A stretch of 64,000 bases of DNA from Lapillicoccus jejuensis (lineage in GTDB: Bacteria > Actinomycetota > Actinomycetes > Actinomycetales > Dermatophilaceae), in contig NZ_VFMN01000001.1 of the NCBI RefSeq assembly GCF_006715055.1, positions 3,100,001 to 3,164,000 on the forward strand, in the 5' to 3' direction. Shown one piece after another: positions 48,249 to 57,136 of the stretch; the stretch's first letter is position 1; every line of letters starts with the position of its first letter. Under the pieces are notes generated by a model. That model did not search any database and was not told the DNA's origin. It saw nothing but the letters and a program-made list of their open reading frames with translations. The position numbers were made by a program, and so were the translations under genes.

Positions 48249-49480
48249 GCGCCGCCCTGCGCGTCGACGTCCTGACGATCTTCCCCGAGTACCTCGCGCC
48301 GCTCGGCCTGTCGCTCATCGGCAGGGCGCGCGAGCAGGGGCTGCTCGACGTGCGCGTCCACGACCTGCGCGAGCACGCCCACGACCGGCACCGGACGGTC
48401 GACGACACGCCGTACGGCGGCGGGGCCGGCATGGTCATGAAGCCGGAGCCGTGGGGCGAGGCCCTCGACGCCCTGCTCGCGTCCGCCGGGACGCCGGGCA
48501 GCGTCCCGCACCTGCTCGTCCCCACCCCGTCCGGTCGCCCCTTCACCCAGGCCCTCGCGCGCGAGCTGGCGACCGAGCCGTGGCTCGCCGTCGCCTGCGG
48601 ACGCTACGAGGGCATCGACGAGCGGGTTCTGGAGGAGGCCGCGTCCCGGATGCCGGTCACCCTCGTCTCGCTCGGCGACTACGTCCTCAACGGCGGCGAG
48701 GTCGCCGCCCTCGCGATGACCGAGGCCGTCGCCCGGCTCGTGCCCGGCGTCGTCGGCAACGCCGAGAGCCTCGTCGAGGAGTCGCACGAGGACGGGCTGC
48801 TCGAGTACCCCGTCTACACGAAGCCGCCCGTGTGGCGCGAGCGCGAGGTGCCGGCCGTCCTGCGCTCCGGCGACCACGGGGCCGTCGCGCGGTGGCGCCA
48901 CCAGCAGCGGCTCGAGCGGACCGCCGTACGGCGCCCCGACCTCCTCCACGCGTCCGCCGCCCTCCCCGTCCTCACCGGCGCGGACGGGCTCGAGGAGGTC
49001 GCGGGGCTGGAGGTCTCCGTCGGCACCGCCGCCGACGCGGGGGAGCTGCTCGTGCTCCAGCGCGCCTGCTGGCTGCCCGAGGGCCGGCTGGCGGGGGACT
49101 TCGACATCCCGCCGATGCGCGAGTCCCTCGAGGACGTCGTCGCCGGGCTGACCGGCGCCGACGGCGCCCGCTGGACGACGTGGGTGCTGCGCGCCGGCGG
49201 CCGGCTGATCGGGTCGGTGCGCGGCCGCCTCGCCGACGACGACCCCACGACCTGGGAGACCGGCCGGCTCATGGCCGCCGCCGACCTGCAGGGTCGCGGT
49301 CTCGGCCGGGCGCTGCTCGACCTGTCCGAGCGCGCGGCGCCCGCCTCGGTGCGCCGGTTCTGGATCAACACCGGGGTGCGCTCGGAGTCGAACCTGCGCC
49401 GCTACAAGCGCGCCGGGTACCGCCAGGTCCCCGGGCCCGGGCGCTACCCCGGCACGGTCGACCTCACCAAGCGGCGCTGA
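48245..49480 (+). CDS. trmD: tRNA (guanine-37-N1)-methyltransferase with C-terminal GNAT domain
   Basis: 411-aa protein. Residues 1-245 are a full Trm[17 protein letters not shown], the knot region [43 protein letters not shown] and the closing [10 protein letters not shown]. Residues 255-411 form a GNAT domain: acetyl-CoA loop [13 protein letters not shown] and [19 protein letters not shown]. TrmD is normally 230-280 aa, so this is a fusion; there is no stop or frame change between the parts. The GTG overlaps the rimM stop. The acetylation target is unknown. Confidence 0.93.
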   Translation: MSAALRVDVLTIFPEYLAPLGLSLIGRAREQGLLDVRVHDLREHAHDRHRTVDDTPYGGGAGMVMKPEPWGEALDALLASAGTPGSVPHLLVPTPSGRPFTQALARELATEPWLAVACGRYEGIDERVLEEAASRMPVTLVSLGDYVLNGGEVAALAMTEAVARLVPGVVGNAESLVEESHEDGLLEYPVYTKPPVWREREVPAVLRSGDHGAVARWRHQQRLERTAVRRPDLLHASAALPVLTGADGLEEVAGLEVSVGTAADAGELLVLQRACWLPEGRLAGDFDIPPMRESLEDVVAGLTGADGARWTTWVLRAGGRLIGSVRGRLADDDPTTWETGRLMAAADLQGRGLGRALLDLSERAAPASVRRFWINTGVRSESNLRRYKRAGYRQVPGPGRYPGTVDLTKRR

Positions 49481-49497
49481 CCGCCCGACCAGGGCGG
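49481..49497 (+). terminator. Hairpin after trmD
   Basis: CCGCCC (49481-49486), loop GACCA, GGGCGG (49492-49497), then ATTTCC, the only hairpin here with a short T run. Confidence 0.6.
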
Positions 49498-49518
49498 ATT
49501 TCCTCGTCCGGGCCCCGC

Positions 49519-49529
49519 TCTGGCAGACT
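49519..49529 (+). promoter_or_regulatory. Promoter element of rplS
   Basis: TCTGGCAGACT, one base different from the rpsP element at 45021, about 158 bases before the rplS ATG. Confidence 0.5.
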
Positions 49530-49573
49530 TGACCCTCGGCGTCCGGCCATGACGCGCCCCTGCCGCAGGGGGA

Positions 49574-49643
49574 GGGTCCGAGCACTCCGCTCACCCGTGG
49601 CCGACCGGACCCATACGCGTACCTGACGGACCCGACCGGGTCC
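49574..49643 (+). promoter_or_regulatory. Structured rplS leader with competing stems
   Basis: GGGTCCG (49574-49580) can pair with CGGACCC at 49606-49612 or 49627-49633, and GGGTCC (49638-49643) can pair with either CGGACCC. The pairings exclude each other. Ribosomal protein leaders often regulate this way, but no known motif is recognised. Confidence 0.3.
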
Positions 49644-49686
49644 CCGACCCGTGGTGACCTGTGGCACCACAAGGAAGCGACACCCC

Positions 49687-50061
49687 ATGCACAAGCTCGA
49701 CGCCGTCGACCACGGCTCGCTGCGGGACGACGTCCCCGCCTTCCGCGCCGGTGACACCCTCAAGGTGCACGTCAAGGTCATCGAGGGCACGCGCTCGCGC
49801 GTCCAGGTCTTCCAGGGCGTCGTCATCCGCCGCCACGGCGGTGGCATCGGCGAGACCTTCACCGTCCGCAAGGTGTCCTTCGGCGTCGGCGTGGAGCGCA
49901 CCTTCCCGGTGCACACCCCGATCATTGACCACATCGAGGTCGTCACCCGCGGTGACGTGCGCCGCGCCAAGCTGTACTACCTGCGCGGGCTCCGCGGCAA
50001 GGCCGCCAAGATCAAGGAGAAGCGCGACTCGATCCCGGTCAAGGGCGAGGCCAGGAAGTGA
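49687..50061 (+). CDS. rplS: 50S ribosomal protein L19
   Basis: 124-aa L19, at the 30S-50S interface. [52 protein letters not shown] and [20 protein letters not shown] are the conserved blocks. AAGGAAG lies nine bases before the ATG. It has a leader of about 150 bases and its own promoter; lepB follows after about 40 bases. Confidence 0.96.
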   Translation: MHKLDAVDHGSLRDDVPAFRAGDTLKVHVKVIEGTRSRVQVFQGVVIRRHGGGIGETFTVRKVSFGVGVERTFPVHTPIIDHIEVVTRGDVRRAKLYYLRGLRGKAAKIKEKRDSIPVKGEARK

Positions 50062-50104
50062 CCCGGGCCTGAGCGCCTCCACGCACCACCACGACGAGCC
50101 GACG

Positions 50105-50755
50105 GTGGGCCGCAGCAGCGGCCGCCGTCGGCTCCCGTACGTCGCCCTCGTGGTGCTCCTCGTGCTGCTCGTCGCCCGGGCGGCCGTGCTGCCGGCCTTC
50201 GTCGTCCCCTCCGGGTCGATGGAGCCGACCCTGCAGCCCGGTGACCGGGTGCTCGTGCTCCGGCTGCCCGGGGGCGCCGGGGCCGGGCTGCACCGCGGCG
50301 ACGTCGTCGTGTTCGACGGGCGCCGCGCGTTCCTCGACCAGCCGGACGGCACGCCGCTGCAGCGGCTCGGCCGCGAGGTCGCGTCCTTCCTCGGCGTCGG
50401 CGCGGGGACCGACTACGTCAAGCGCGTCGTCGGCCTGCCGGGCGACCGGGTGCGCTGCTGCGACAGCGCCGGCCGGCTGGTGGTCGACGGCGTGCCCGTC
50501 GACGAGCCGTACCTGTTCCCGGGGGACCGGCCGAGCGAGGTGGGCTTCGACGTCGCCGTACCGCCGGGGCGGGTGTGGGTGATGGGCGACCACCGGCGCG
50601 TCTCGACCGACTCGCGCGGCTACCTCGGCGCGCCCGGCGGCGGCCTGGTGCCCCTCGATGACGTGGTGGGCCAGGTCGTGGTGCGATACTGGCCGCCCGG
50701 TCGGGCCGGAACCACCGGTGGACCCGGTCCGTTGTCCGACGTCCCCGCCCGCTGA
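50105..50755 (+). CDS. lepB: Signal peptidase I (first of two)
   Basis: 216-aa type I signal peptidase. One N-terminal membrane helix (YVALVVLLVLLVARAAVL), catalytic Ser38 in VPSGSMEPTL, catalytic Lys in DYVKRVVGLPGD, and the box E motif VWVMGDHR. It is short and has no acidic N-terminal region. GTG 50105 is the first ordinary start in frame; a CTG at 50072, ten bases after an AGGAAG, would add 11 residues and cannot be excluded. Follows rplS and precedes a second lepB. Confidence 0.9.
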   Translation: MGRSSGRRRLPYVALVVLLVLLVARAAVLPAFVVPSGSMEPTLQPGDRVLVLRLPGGAGAGLHRGDVVVFDGRRAFLDQPDGTPLQRLGREVASFLGVGAGTDYVKRVVGLPGDRVRCCDSAGRLVVDGVPVDEPYLFPGDRPSEVGFDVAVPPGRVWVMGDHRRVSTDSRGYLGAPGGGLVPLDDVVGQVVVRYWPPGRAGTTGGPGPLSDVPAR

Positions 50756-50788
50756 CCGAACGTCCCCTCCTGGAGCTGGTTCCTGACG

Positions 50789-51685
50789 ATGTCGCCCGAG
50801 CGTCCCGAGGCCGAGGCCTCCCCGAGGTCCGCCGGCGTCGGCGACGAGTCGTCGTCCACCCACGAGGAGCCGGAGTACCTGCGCGACGACGGCCTCGACG
50901 ACGGTGACGACGGTGACGACGGTGACGGGTACGACGACCGCCGTGACGGCGGCTTCCTCGCCAACCTGTGGGGCGGCGTCAAGGAGATCCTCATCATCGC
51001 CGTCATGGCGATCGTGCTGTCGTTCGTCGTCAAGACCTGGCTGATCCAGGCGTTCTACATCCCGTCCGAGTCGATGGAGAACACCCTCGTCAAGGACGAC
51101 CGCGTCATCGTCAGCAAGCTGACGCCCAACCCGGTGCACCTGCAGCGCGGCGACATCGTCGTCTTCCAGGACCCCGACCACTGGCTCCCGCAGGTGCCCT
51201 CGCCGTACGACGCCCCCGGGTTCGGCAACACCGTCCACCGCGGGCTGCAGTTCGTCGGCCTGCTGCCGGACGACTCCGACGACCACCTCATCAAGCGGGT
51301 CATCGGCCTGCCCGGCGACCACGTCGTCGGCAAGGCGGGTACCGACCGGATCACGGTCAACGGCGTGCCGATCACGGAGAACTACGTCAAGCCCGGCGAC
51401 CAGCCCAACGGCAACACGCAGGCCTTCGACATCGTCGTCCCGCAGGGGCGGGTGTGGGTGATGGGCGACCACCGCGGCGACTCGGCCGACTCGCGCTACC
51501 ACGACGACGGCACGGGGGCCACCGGCTCGGTGCCGATCAAGGACATCACCGGGCGGGCCGTCATGGTCGTCTGGCCGCTCGACCACGTCACCTGGCTGTC
51601 CGTGCCGTCGAGCACCTACTCCGGCATCCCGGCCCCGTCGTCGACGACGACCCCGAGGACGACGGCCACCAGCTCCGCCCCGTGA
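50789..51685 (+). CDS. lepB: Signal peptidase I (second of two)
   Basis: 298-aa type I signal peptidase. A highly acidic N-terminal region ([18 protein letters not shown]) precedes the membrane helix ([17 protein letters not shown]). Catalytic Ser in [10 protein letters not shown] and catalytic Lys in [12 protein letters not shown] are present, with the box E motif [15 protein letters not shown]. The C-terminal tail is Ser/Thr/Pro-rich. Tandem with the shorter copy, so it probably arose by duplication followed by different substrate ranges. Confidence 0.92.
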   Translation: MSPERPEAEASPRSAGVGDESSSTHEEPEYLRDDGLDDGDDGDDGDGYDDRRDGGFLANLWGGVKEILIIAVMAIVLSFVVKTWLIQAFYIPSESMENTLVKDDRVIVSKLTPNPVHLQRGDIVVFQDPDHWLPQVPSPYDAPGFGNTVHRGLQFVGLLPDDSDDHLIKRVIGLPGDHVVGKAGTDRITVNGVPITENYVKPGDQPNGNTQAFDIVVPQGRVWVMGDHRGDSADSRYHDDGTGATGSVPIKDITGRAVMVVWPLDHVTWLSVPSSTYSGIPAPSSTTTPRTTATSSAP

Positions 51686-51710
51686 CGCGCGGGTCGCAGG
51701 GGGCCGGGCG

Positions 51711-52514
51711 GTGAGCCCGGTCCGCAAGCCGTCGCTGCGGGTCGAGCGGGCCCTGCAGCGCTCGGGGCACCGGGTGCTGGCCGGGATGGACGAGGTCGGC
51801 CGCGGCGCGCTCGCGGGCCCGGTGACCGTCGGCGTCGTCCTCATCGACGAGACCTGCCGCAGCGCCCCCGCCGGGGTGCGCGACTCCAAGCTGCTCTCGG
51901 CGCCGCGCCGCGAGGCGATGGTGCGGCCGCTGCAGCGCTGGGCGCTCGCCCACGCTGTCGGGCACGCGTCACCGACCGAGATCGACGAGCTGGGGATCAT
52001 GGGCGGGCTGCGGCTGGCGGGCATGCGCGCGCTCGCCGCGGTCGCGGCCGCCGGGCACGTGCCCGACCTCGTCGTCCTCGACGGCAACCACGACTGGCTG
52101 ACCCCGCCGGGGGAGGTCGGGCTGTTCGCCTTCGTCGACGGCGGCGGGCCGTCGGCGCCCCCGGTGACGACGATCGTCAAGGCCGACATGACCTGCTCCT
52201 CGGTCGCCGCCGCGTCGGTGCTGGCCAAGGTCGAGCGCGACGGGCTCATGGTCGGCCACCACGTCGACCACCCGCAGTACGGCTGGGACGTCAACAAGGG
52301 GTACGCCGCCCCGGAGCACATGGCCGCGCTGCGCCGGCACGGGCCGAGCATCCACCACCGGCTGTCGTGGCGGCTGCCGGAGCAGGTGGTAGAACTTGAG
52401 CACGCCACCCTCGTCGACGTGCCCGTGCCGGGCGCGGAGCACGCGGGGTCGCCGACGGACGGGGCCGCGACGGTCCCGATGCCCACCGATGATGAGGTCA
52501 TGAGCACCAGATGA
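51711..52514 (+). CDS. rnhB: Ribonuclease HII
   Basis: 267-aa RNase HII that removes ribonucleotides and RNA from RNA-DNA hybrids. Catalytic D27-E28 in [15 protein letters not shown], Asp in [11 protein letters not shown] and Asp in [20 protein letters not shown] are visible, with the basic [21 protein letters not shown] region. A C-terminal tail of about 40 residues is unusual only in length. The stop overlaps the ATG of the next gene. Confidence 0.94.
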   Translation: MSPVRKPSLRVERALQRSGHRVLAGMDEVGRGALAGPVTVGVVLIDETCRSAPAGVRDSKLLSAPRREAMVRPLQRWALAHAVGHASPTEIDELGIMGGLRLAGMRALAAVAAAGHVPDLVVLDGNHDWLTPPGEVGLFAFVDGGGPSAPPVTTIVKADMTCSSVAAASVLAKVERDGLMVGHHVDHPQYGWDVNKGYAAPEHMAALRRHGPSIHHRLSWRLPEQVVELEHATLVDVPVPGAEHAGSPTDGAATVPMPTDDEVMSTR

Positions 52515-52816
52515 GCAGCGAGGACCTCGAAAAGTACGAGACCGAGATGGAGCTGCAGCTCTATCGCGAGTACCGCGACGTCGTCGGTCTCTTCACGCAC
52601 GTGGTCGAGACCGAGCGCCGGTTCTACCTGTGCAACTCGGTCGAGATGAAGGTCCGCTCCGAGGGGGGCGAGGTCTTCTTCGACGTGACGATGAGCGACG
52701 CGTGGGTGTGGGACATCTACCGCCCCGCCCGCTTCGTCAAGAACGTGCGCGTGGTGACGTTCAAGGACGTCAACATCGAGGAGCTCCCCAAGGCCGACCT
52801 GCAGCTGCCCTCCTGA
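52511..52816 (+). CDS. DUF2469 protein
   Basis: 101-aa protein starting [20 protein letters not shown], with [15 protein letters not shown] and [14 protein letters not shown]. This acidic small protein is conserved in actinobacteria directly after rnhB, but its role is unknown. The ATG overlaps the rnhB stop (ATGA). Full length for the family. Confidence 0.92.
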   Translation: MSSEDLEKYETEMELQLYREYRDVVGLFTHVVETERRFYLCNSVEMKVRSEGGEVFFDVTMSDAWVWDIYRPARFVKNVRVVTFKDVNIEELPKADLQLPS

Positions 52817-52925
52817 CAGGACGCCGTACGGCGCGTCGTCCACAACCCCCCGGGCCGTCGGGGGCGGTGCGCCGGGCTGTGGAGGAGCGGCGGGTGGTGG
52901 GCTCGGCTGCGGCCATCGTGGCGGC

Positions 52926-53297
52926 ATGGACCCGACCACCCCGCCCCGCACCACCCTCGCCCGGTACGGCGAGCGCCTGGCCGAGCGCTACCTGCGTGAG
53001 CGCGGCCTGACCGTCCTCGCCCGCAACTGGCGCTGCGCCGCCGGCGAGCTCGACATCGTCGCTCTCGACGGCGACTGCCTCGTCGTGTGCGAGGTCAAGA
53101 CGCGCCGCACGACGGTCTTCGGCTCGCCCGTCGAGGCGGTCACCCTGGCCAAGCTGGCGCGGCTGCGGCGCCTGGCCGCGGCGTGGATGACCGAGCACGA
53201 CACCCACGTCGCCGACGTGCGGATTGACGTCATCGGGATCCTGCGGCCCCGACGCGGCGAGTGCCGGCTGCAGCACCTCGTCGGGGTCGTGCCGTGA
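52926..53297 (+). CDS. YraN family endonuclease-like protein
   Basis: 123-aa UPF0102/YraN protein with a Holliday-junction-resolvase-like fold. GERLAERYLRERGLTVLARN, GELDIVALDGDCLVVCEVKTR (the E-x-K type motif) and RIDVIGIL are typical. Function not established. Its stop overlaps the GTG of yifB; the same order is conserved in actinobacteria. Confidence 0.92.
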   Translation: MDPTTPPRTTLARYGERLAERYLRERGLTVLARNWRCAAGELDIVALDGDCLVVCEVKTRRTTVFGSPVEAVTLAKLARLRRLAAAWMTEHDTHVADVRIDVIGILRPRRGECRLQHLVGVVP

Positions 53298-54838
53298 CCC
53301 TCGGCCGCACCCGCGCGGCGGGGCTGCTCGGCCTGCGGGGCTTCGTCGTCGAGGTGGAGGTCGACGTCGCCCAGGGGCTGCCGGCCTTCACCGTGGGCGG
53401 CAACCCGGACCGCGCCTGCAAGCAGTCGGCCGACCGGGTCAAGGCGGCCGCGGCCAACACGGGGCACCAGGTGGCGCAGCGACGGGTGACCGTCAACCTC
53501 TCCCCGGCGGCCGTCCCCAAGACGGGGTCGGGCTTCGACCTCGCCATCTGCGTGGCCGCGCTCGTCGCGAGCGGGGTGCTGCGGCCGCACGTCGTCGAGC
53601 GCGTCGTGCACATCGGCGAGCTGGGGCTCGACGGGACGGTGCGACCGGTGCGGGGCGTCCTGCCCCTCGTGCGCGCCGCCGCCGACGCGGGTCTACGGCA
53701 CGTCGTCGTCCCGGTCGCCAACGCCACCGAGGCGGGTCTCGTGCCCGGCGTGCGGGTGCACCCCGTGGCCCACCTGGCCGAGCTCGTCGGGCGCTACCGG
53801 CAGCTCGCCGACGGACTGCGGCCCGAGCCCGTCCCCGTGCCGGCCACCGTGCCCGACCCGCCGCCGGAGCTGCCCGACCTCGTCGACGTCGTCGGGCAGG
53901 TCGAGGCCCGGCACGCCCTCGAGGTCGCCGCCGCTGGTGGGCACCACCTCTACCTCGTCGGTCCGCCCGGAGCGGGCAAGACGATGCTCGCGGAGCGCCT
54001 GCCGGGGCTGCTGCCGCTGCTCGACGAGGAGCAGGCCGGCGAGGTCACCGCCGTCGCCTCGATCATGGGGACCCTCGGCGCCGCCACGGACCTCATCCGC
54101 CGACCGCCCTTCGTGGCGCCGCACCACGCGACCTCGGCGCCCGCGCTCGTCGGCGGGGGCAGCGGTCCGTCGCTCAGCCCCGGGGCCGTCACGCAGGCGC
54201 ACCACGGGGTGCTCTTCCTCGACGAGGCCCCCGAGCTGCGCCGCGACGCGCTCGAGGCGCTGCGCCAGCCGGTCGAGTCCGGGGTCGTGTCGGTCGCGCG
54301 GATGGGGGCGACGTACCGGTTCCCGTGCCGGTTCCAGCTCGTGCTCGCCGCGAACCCCTGCCCCTGCGGCATGGGGTGGGGCAAGGCCGAGCGGTGCCGC
54401 TGCTCACCCCTGCGCCGCACGACGTACGGCAACCGGCTGCGCGGCCCGCTGCTCGACCGGGTCGACATCCAGGTGTTCGTCCCGGCGGCCTCGCGCCGGA
54501 CGCTGGCCCTCGAGCCGGGGGAGCCGACCGCGGTCGTCGCCGGGCGGGTCGCCGCGGCGCGGGCGGTCGCCGCCGGTCGCTGGTCCGGGACGGGGGTGCG
54601 GGTCAACGCCCACGTCCCGTCGCCGGTGCTGCGCCAGGCGCGCTTCCGGCTCCCTCCGGCGGTGACCCGCGACCTGGACCGCGCGATGGACCGGACGCTG
54701 CTGACGATGCGCGGCTACGTGCGCTGCCTGCGGCTGGCCTGGACGGTCGCCGACCTGCGCGGCGCCGACCGGCCCGGGCGCGACGACGTGGGCCTCGCCC
54801 TGCTGCTGCGCCACGAGGACACCGAGGTGGCGGCGTGA
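53294..54838 (+). CDS. YifB/ComM family AAA ATPase
   Basis: 514-aa Mg-chelatase-like AAA+ protein. An N-terminal ChlI-like domain (VEVDVAQGLPAFTVGG, VTVNLSPA), then the AAA domain with GPPGAGKTM, VLFLDEAPELRRDAL and the sensor NPCPCGMG, and a C-terminal lid. ComM proteins help branch migration in natural transformation in Gram-negatives; the role in actinobacteria is inferred from the link to dprA. GTG overlaps the YraN stop and TGA overlaps the dprA GTG. Confidence 0.93.
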   Translation: MTLGRTRAAGLLGLRGFVVEVEVDVAQGLPAFTVGGNPDRACKQSADRVKAAAANTGHQVAQRRVTVNLSPAAVPKTGSGFDLAICVAALVASGVLRPHVVERVVHIGELGLDGTVRPVRGVLPLVRAAADAGLRHVVVPVANATEAGLVPGVRVHPVAHLAELVGRYRQLADGLRPEPVPVPATVPDPPPELPDLVDVVGQVEARHALEVAAAGGHHLYLVGPPGAGKTMLAERLPGLLPLLDEEQAGEVTAVASIMGTLGAATDLIRRPPFVAPHHATSAPALVGGGSGPSLSPGAVTQAHHGVLFLDEAPELRRDALEALRQPVESGVVSVARMGATYRFPCRFQLVLAANPCPCGMGWGKAERCRCSPLRRTTYGNRLRGPLLDRVDIQVFVPAASRRTLALEPGEPTAVVAGRVAAARAVAAGRWSGTGVRVNAHVPSPVLRQARFRLPPAVTRDLDRAMDRTLLTMRGYVRCLRLAWTVADLRGADRPGRDDVGLALLLRHEDTEVAA

Positions 54839-55995
54839 GCGCCACGGCGGCCGCGCCGTCCGCCGGGGTCGCGGACGACGAGCGCTGGGCCCGGGCGGCC
54901 TTCACCCGGTGGAGCGAGTCGGACGACGAGCGCGTCCGCGCCCTCGTCCGCGACGTCGGCTGGGTCGTCGCCGCCGAGCTCGCCCTGGCCGGTGATCCGC
55001 TCGTCCCCGAGGTCGTCCGCCGCCGGGCCGACCGCGCGGACGTCGAGCGCGACCTGCAGCTCGCCGACGCCCTCGGCGCCCGGCTGCTCTGCCCGGGCGA
55101 CCCGCAGTGGCCGGTCCTGCTCGACGACCTGGCGCAGCCGCCGGTCTGCCTGTGGGTCCGGGGCCCGCTCGACCTGGCCGAGCACGCGGGGGAGCAGCCC
55201 CGGTCGGTGTCGGTCGTCGGCGCCCGCGCCTCCACCCGGTACGGCGAGCAACAGGCGTCCGACCTCGCCGCCGGGCTCGCCGAGCGCGGCTTCGCCGTCG
55301 TCTCCGGGGCGGCCTTCGGCATCGACGGCGCCGCGCACCGCGGCGCGCTCGCGGTCGGTGGGGCCACCGTCGCCGTGCTCGCGGGCGGGGTGGACCGGCC
55401 GTACCCCGTGGCGCACACCCGGCTGATCTCGGCGATCGCCGAGTCCGGGGCGGTGCTCAGCGAGGTGGCGCCCGGGTCGGCCCCCACCCGGCCCCGGTTC
55501 CTGCTGCGCAACCGGGTCATCGCGGCCCTCGGGGCGGGCACGCTCGTCGTCGAGGCGGGGCTGCGGTCGGGCTCGCTGCACACGGCCGGGGTCGCGAGCC
55601 GGCTCAACCGCCCGGTCGGCGCGGTGCCCGGGCCGGTGACGTCGATGGCCTCGGCCGGGTGCCACGAGGCCGTCCGCAAGGGGCTGGCCCAGCTGGTCAC
55701 CGACGTCGACGAGGTGGCCGAGCTCGTGGGCGGCTACGGGGCGGACCTCGCCCCGGTCAAGCGGGCCCCCTCCCGACCCGAGGACGCGCTGGACCTGCTC
55801 GAGACCCAGATCCTGTCCATGGTGCCCGTACGACGCCCCGCGGACGCCCCGTCGATCGCCGTCGCCGCCGGGGTGCCGCTGTCGGCGGTGCTCACCGGCC
55901 TGCCGCGGATGGAGCTCCTCGGGCTCGTCCGGCGCAGCGCCGGACGCTGGCGGCGAGTGCCGCCCGACGACGACGGAGCGGGGACAGGGTCGTGA
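54835..55995 (+). CDS. dprA: DNA-processing protein DprA
   Basis: 386-aa DprA/Smf protein that binds single-stranded DNA and loads RecA. N-terminal helical domain, then the Rossmann core SVVGARASTRYGEQQ, VSGAAFGIDGAAHRGAL, LAGGVDRPYPVAHTRLI and PTRPRFLLRNRVIA, and a C-terminal winged helix (about 310-380). GTG overlaps the yifB stop. A perfect hairpin follows directly. No other competence genes are seen here. Confidence 0.93.
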   Translation: MSATAAAPSAGVADDERWARAAFTRWSESDDERVRALVRDVGWVVAAELALAGDPLVPEVVRRRADRADVERDLQLADALGARLLCPGDPQWPVLLDDLAQPPVCLWVRGPLDLAEHAGEQPRSVSVVGARASTRYGEQQASDLAAGLAERGFAVVSGAAFGIDGAAHRGALAVGGATVAVLAGGVDRPYPVAHTRLISAIAESGAVLSEVAPGSAPTRPRFLLRNRVIAALGAGTLVVEAGLRSGSLHTAGVASRLNRPVGAVPGPVTSMASAGCHEAVRKGLAQLVTDVDEVAELVGGYGADLAPVKRAPSRPEDALDLLETQILSMVPVRRPADAPSIAVAAGVPLSAVLTGLPRMELLGLVRRSAGRWRRVPPDDDGAGTGS

Positions 55996-55998
55996 CGG

Positions 55999-56020
55999 CC
56001 CCGCCGGTGGACCGGCGGGG
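55999..56020 (+). terminator. Terminator after dprA
   Basis: CCCCGCCGG (55999-56007), loop TGGA, CCGGCGGGG (56012-56020): a perfect 9-bp stem four bases after the dprA stop. Confidence 0.75.
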
Positions 56021-56068
56021 GGCGGGTCGCTGCGGCCGTCGCCGTCCTGGGTGTGCCACCGTGACGAG

Positions 56069-57034
56069 GTGTCCCACCCCGAGCGGGCCCCCGAGCCGGC
56101 CCCCGAGCCGGCCCCCGACGCCAGCGTCCTGCCCGACGAGGCGGTGGTGCGCGACTTCGAGCGGCACCTGCGCTCGGAGCGGGGGCGTTCGGAGCACACG
56201 ACCCGGGCCTACCTCGGCGACGTGCGGCACCTGCTGGCCTGGGCGCAGGAGTCCGCAGGGGTGCAGCGGGTGGGCGAGCTGTCGCTGGCCGACCTGCGCG
56301 CGTGGCTGGCCGACCTCTCCCGGGCCGGGGCGGCGAGGACGACGGTCGCCCGCCGCGCGGCGGCCGCCCGCACGTTCCTGCGGTGGGCCACCCGCACCGG
56401 GCGGATCCCCACCGACCCGTCGCTGCGACTCACCGCGCCGCGACGGCACCGGACCCTGCCCGGGGTGCTGCGGGCACAGGAGGCCGCCGAGCTGCTCGAC
56501 GTCGCCTCCGTCGCCGCCGACGACGACGACCCGCTGCACGTGCGGAACCGCGCGGTCCTCGAGCTGCTCTACGCCAGCGGCATCCGCGTCGGCGAGCTCG
56601 TCTCGCTCGACGTGGACGACGTCGACCTGCGCGAGGGACTGGTCCGGGTCCTCGGCAAGGGCGCGAAGGAGCGCACCGTCCCCTTCGGGGTCCCCGCCCG
56701 CGAGGCGCTGCAGGCCTGGCTCGGGCGCCGGTCCGAGCTCGTCCGCGAGGGGAGCGGCCCGGCGCTCTTCCTCGGTCGCCGAGGGCGCCGGGTCGACGCC
56801 CGCCAGGTGCGCGAGCTCGTCCACGTCCTGCTGCGCCACGTCCCCGACGCCCCCGACCTCGGCCCGCACGGTCTGCGGCACAGCGCCGCGACCCACCTGC
56901 TGGAGGGAGGGGCCGACCTGAGGATGGTCCAGGAGCTGCTGGGGCACGCCAGCCTGGCCACCACCCAGATCTACACCCACGTGTCGGTCGACCGGCTGCG
57001 CCGCAGCTACGAGCAGGCCCACCCGCGGGCCTGA
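56069..57034 (+). CDS. xerC: Tyrosine recombinase XerC
   Basis: 321-aa site-specific recombinase that resolves chromosome dimers at dif. After a Pro/Glu-rich start the N-terminal core-binding domain is at about 30-120. Catalytic residues: Arg in ASGIRVGELVSL, Lys in GKGAKERTVPF, HxxR in HGLRHSAATH, His in LLGHASLATTQ and Tyr in IYTHV. The position after dprA is the conserved place for xerC, so this is housekeeping and not a mobile-element integrase. A GTG at 56051 would add six residues. The sporulation sigma gene whiG, found here in Streptomyces, is absent. Confidence 0.9.
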   Translation: MSHPERAPEPAPEPAPDASVLPDEAVVRDFERHLRSERGRSEHTTRAYLGDVRHLLAWAQESAGVQRVGELSLADLRAWLADLSRAGAARTTVARRAAAARTFLRWATRTGRIPTDPSLRLTAPRRHRTLPGVLRAQEAAELLDVASVAADDDDPLHVRNRAVLELLYASGIRVGELVSLDVDDVDLREGLVRVLGKGAKERTVPFGVPAREALQAWLGRRSELVREGSGPALFLGRRGRRVDARQVRELVHVLLRHVPDAPDLGPHGLRHSAATHLLEGGADLRMVQELLGHASLATTQIYTHVSVDRLRRSYEQAHPRA

Positions 57035-57037
57035 CGA

Positions 57038-57059
57038 GGACACCCGCGTGGGCGTGTCC
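57038..57059 (+). terminator. Hairpin after xerC
   Basis: GGACAC (57038-57043) and GTGTCC (57054-57059), with CC/GG extending the stem over a small loop. Confidence 0.5.
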
Positions 57060-57136
57060 CGGGGCGCGCGGCGCGGGTGGCGGGCGCGCGGCACCATGAT
57101 GGGACGCACCACGAGGCGGAGGGACACCAGCACGTC

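Noticed and set aside
56069-57034. Integrase of a mobile element
   Set aside because: Sequence and the conserved place after dprA mark it as XerC; no attachment repeats or cargo genes are seen.
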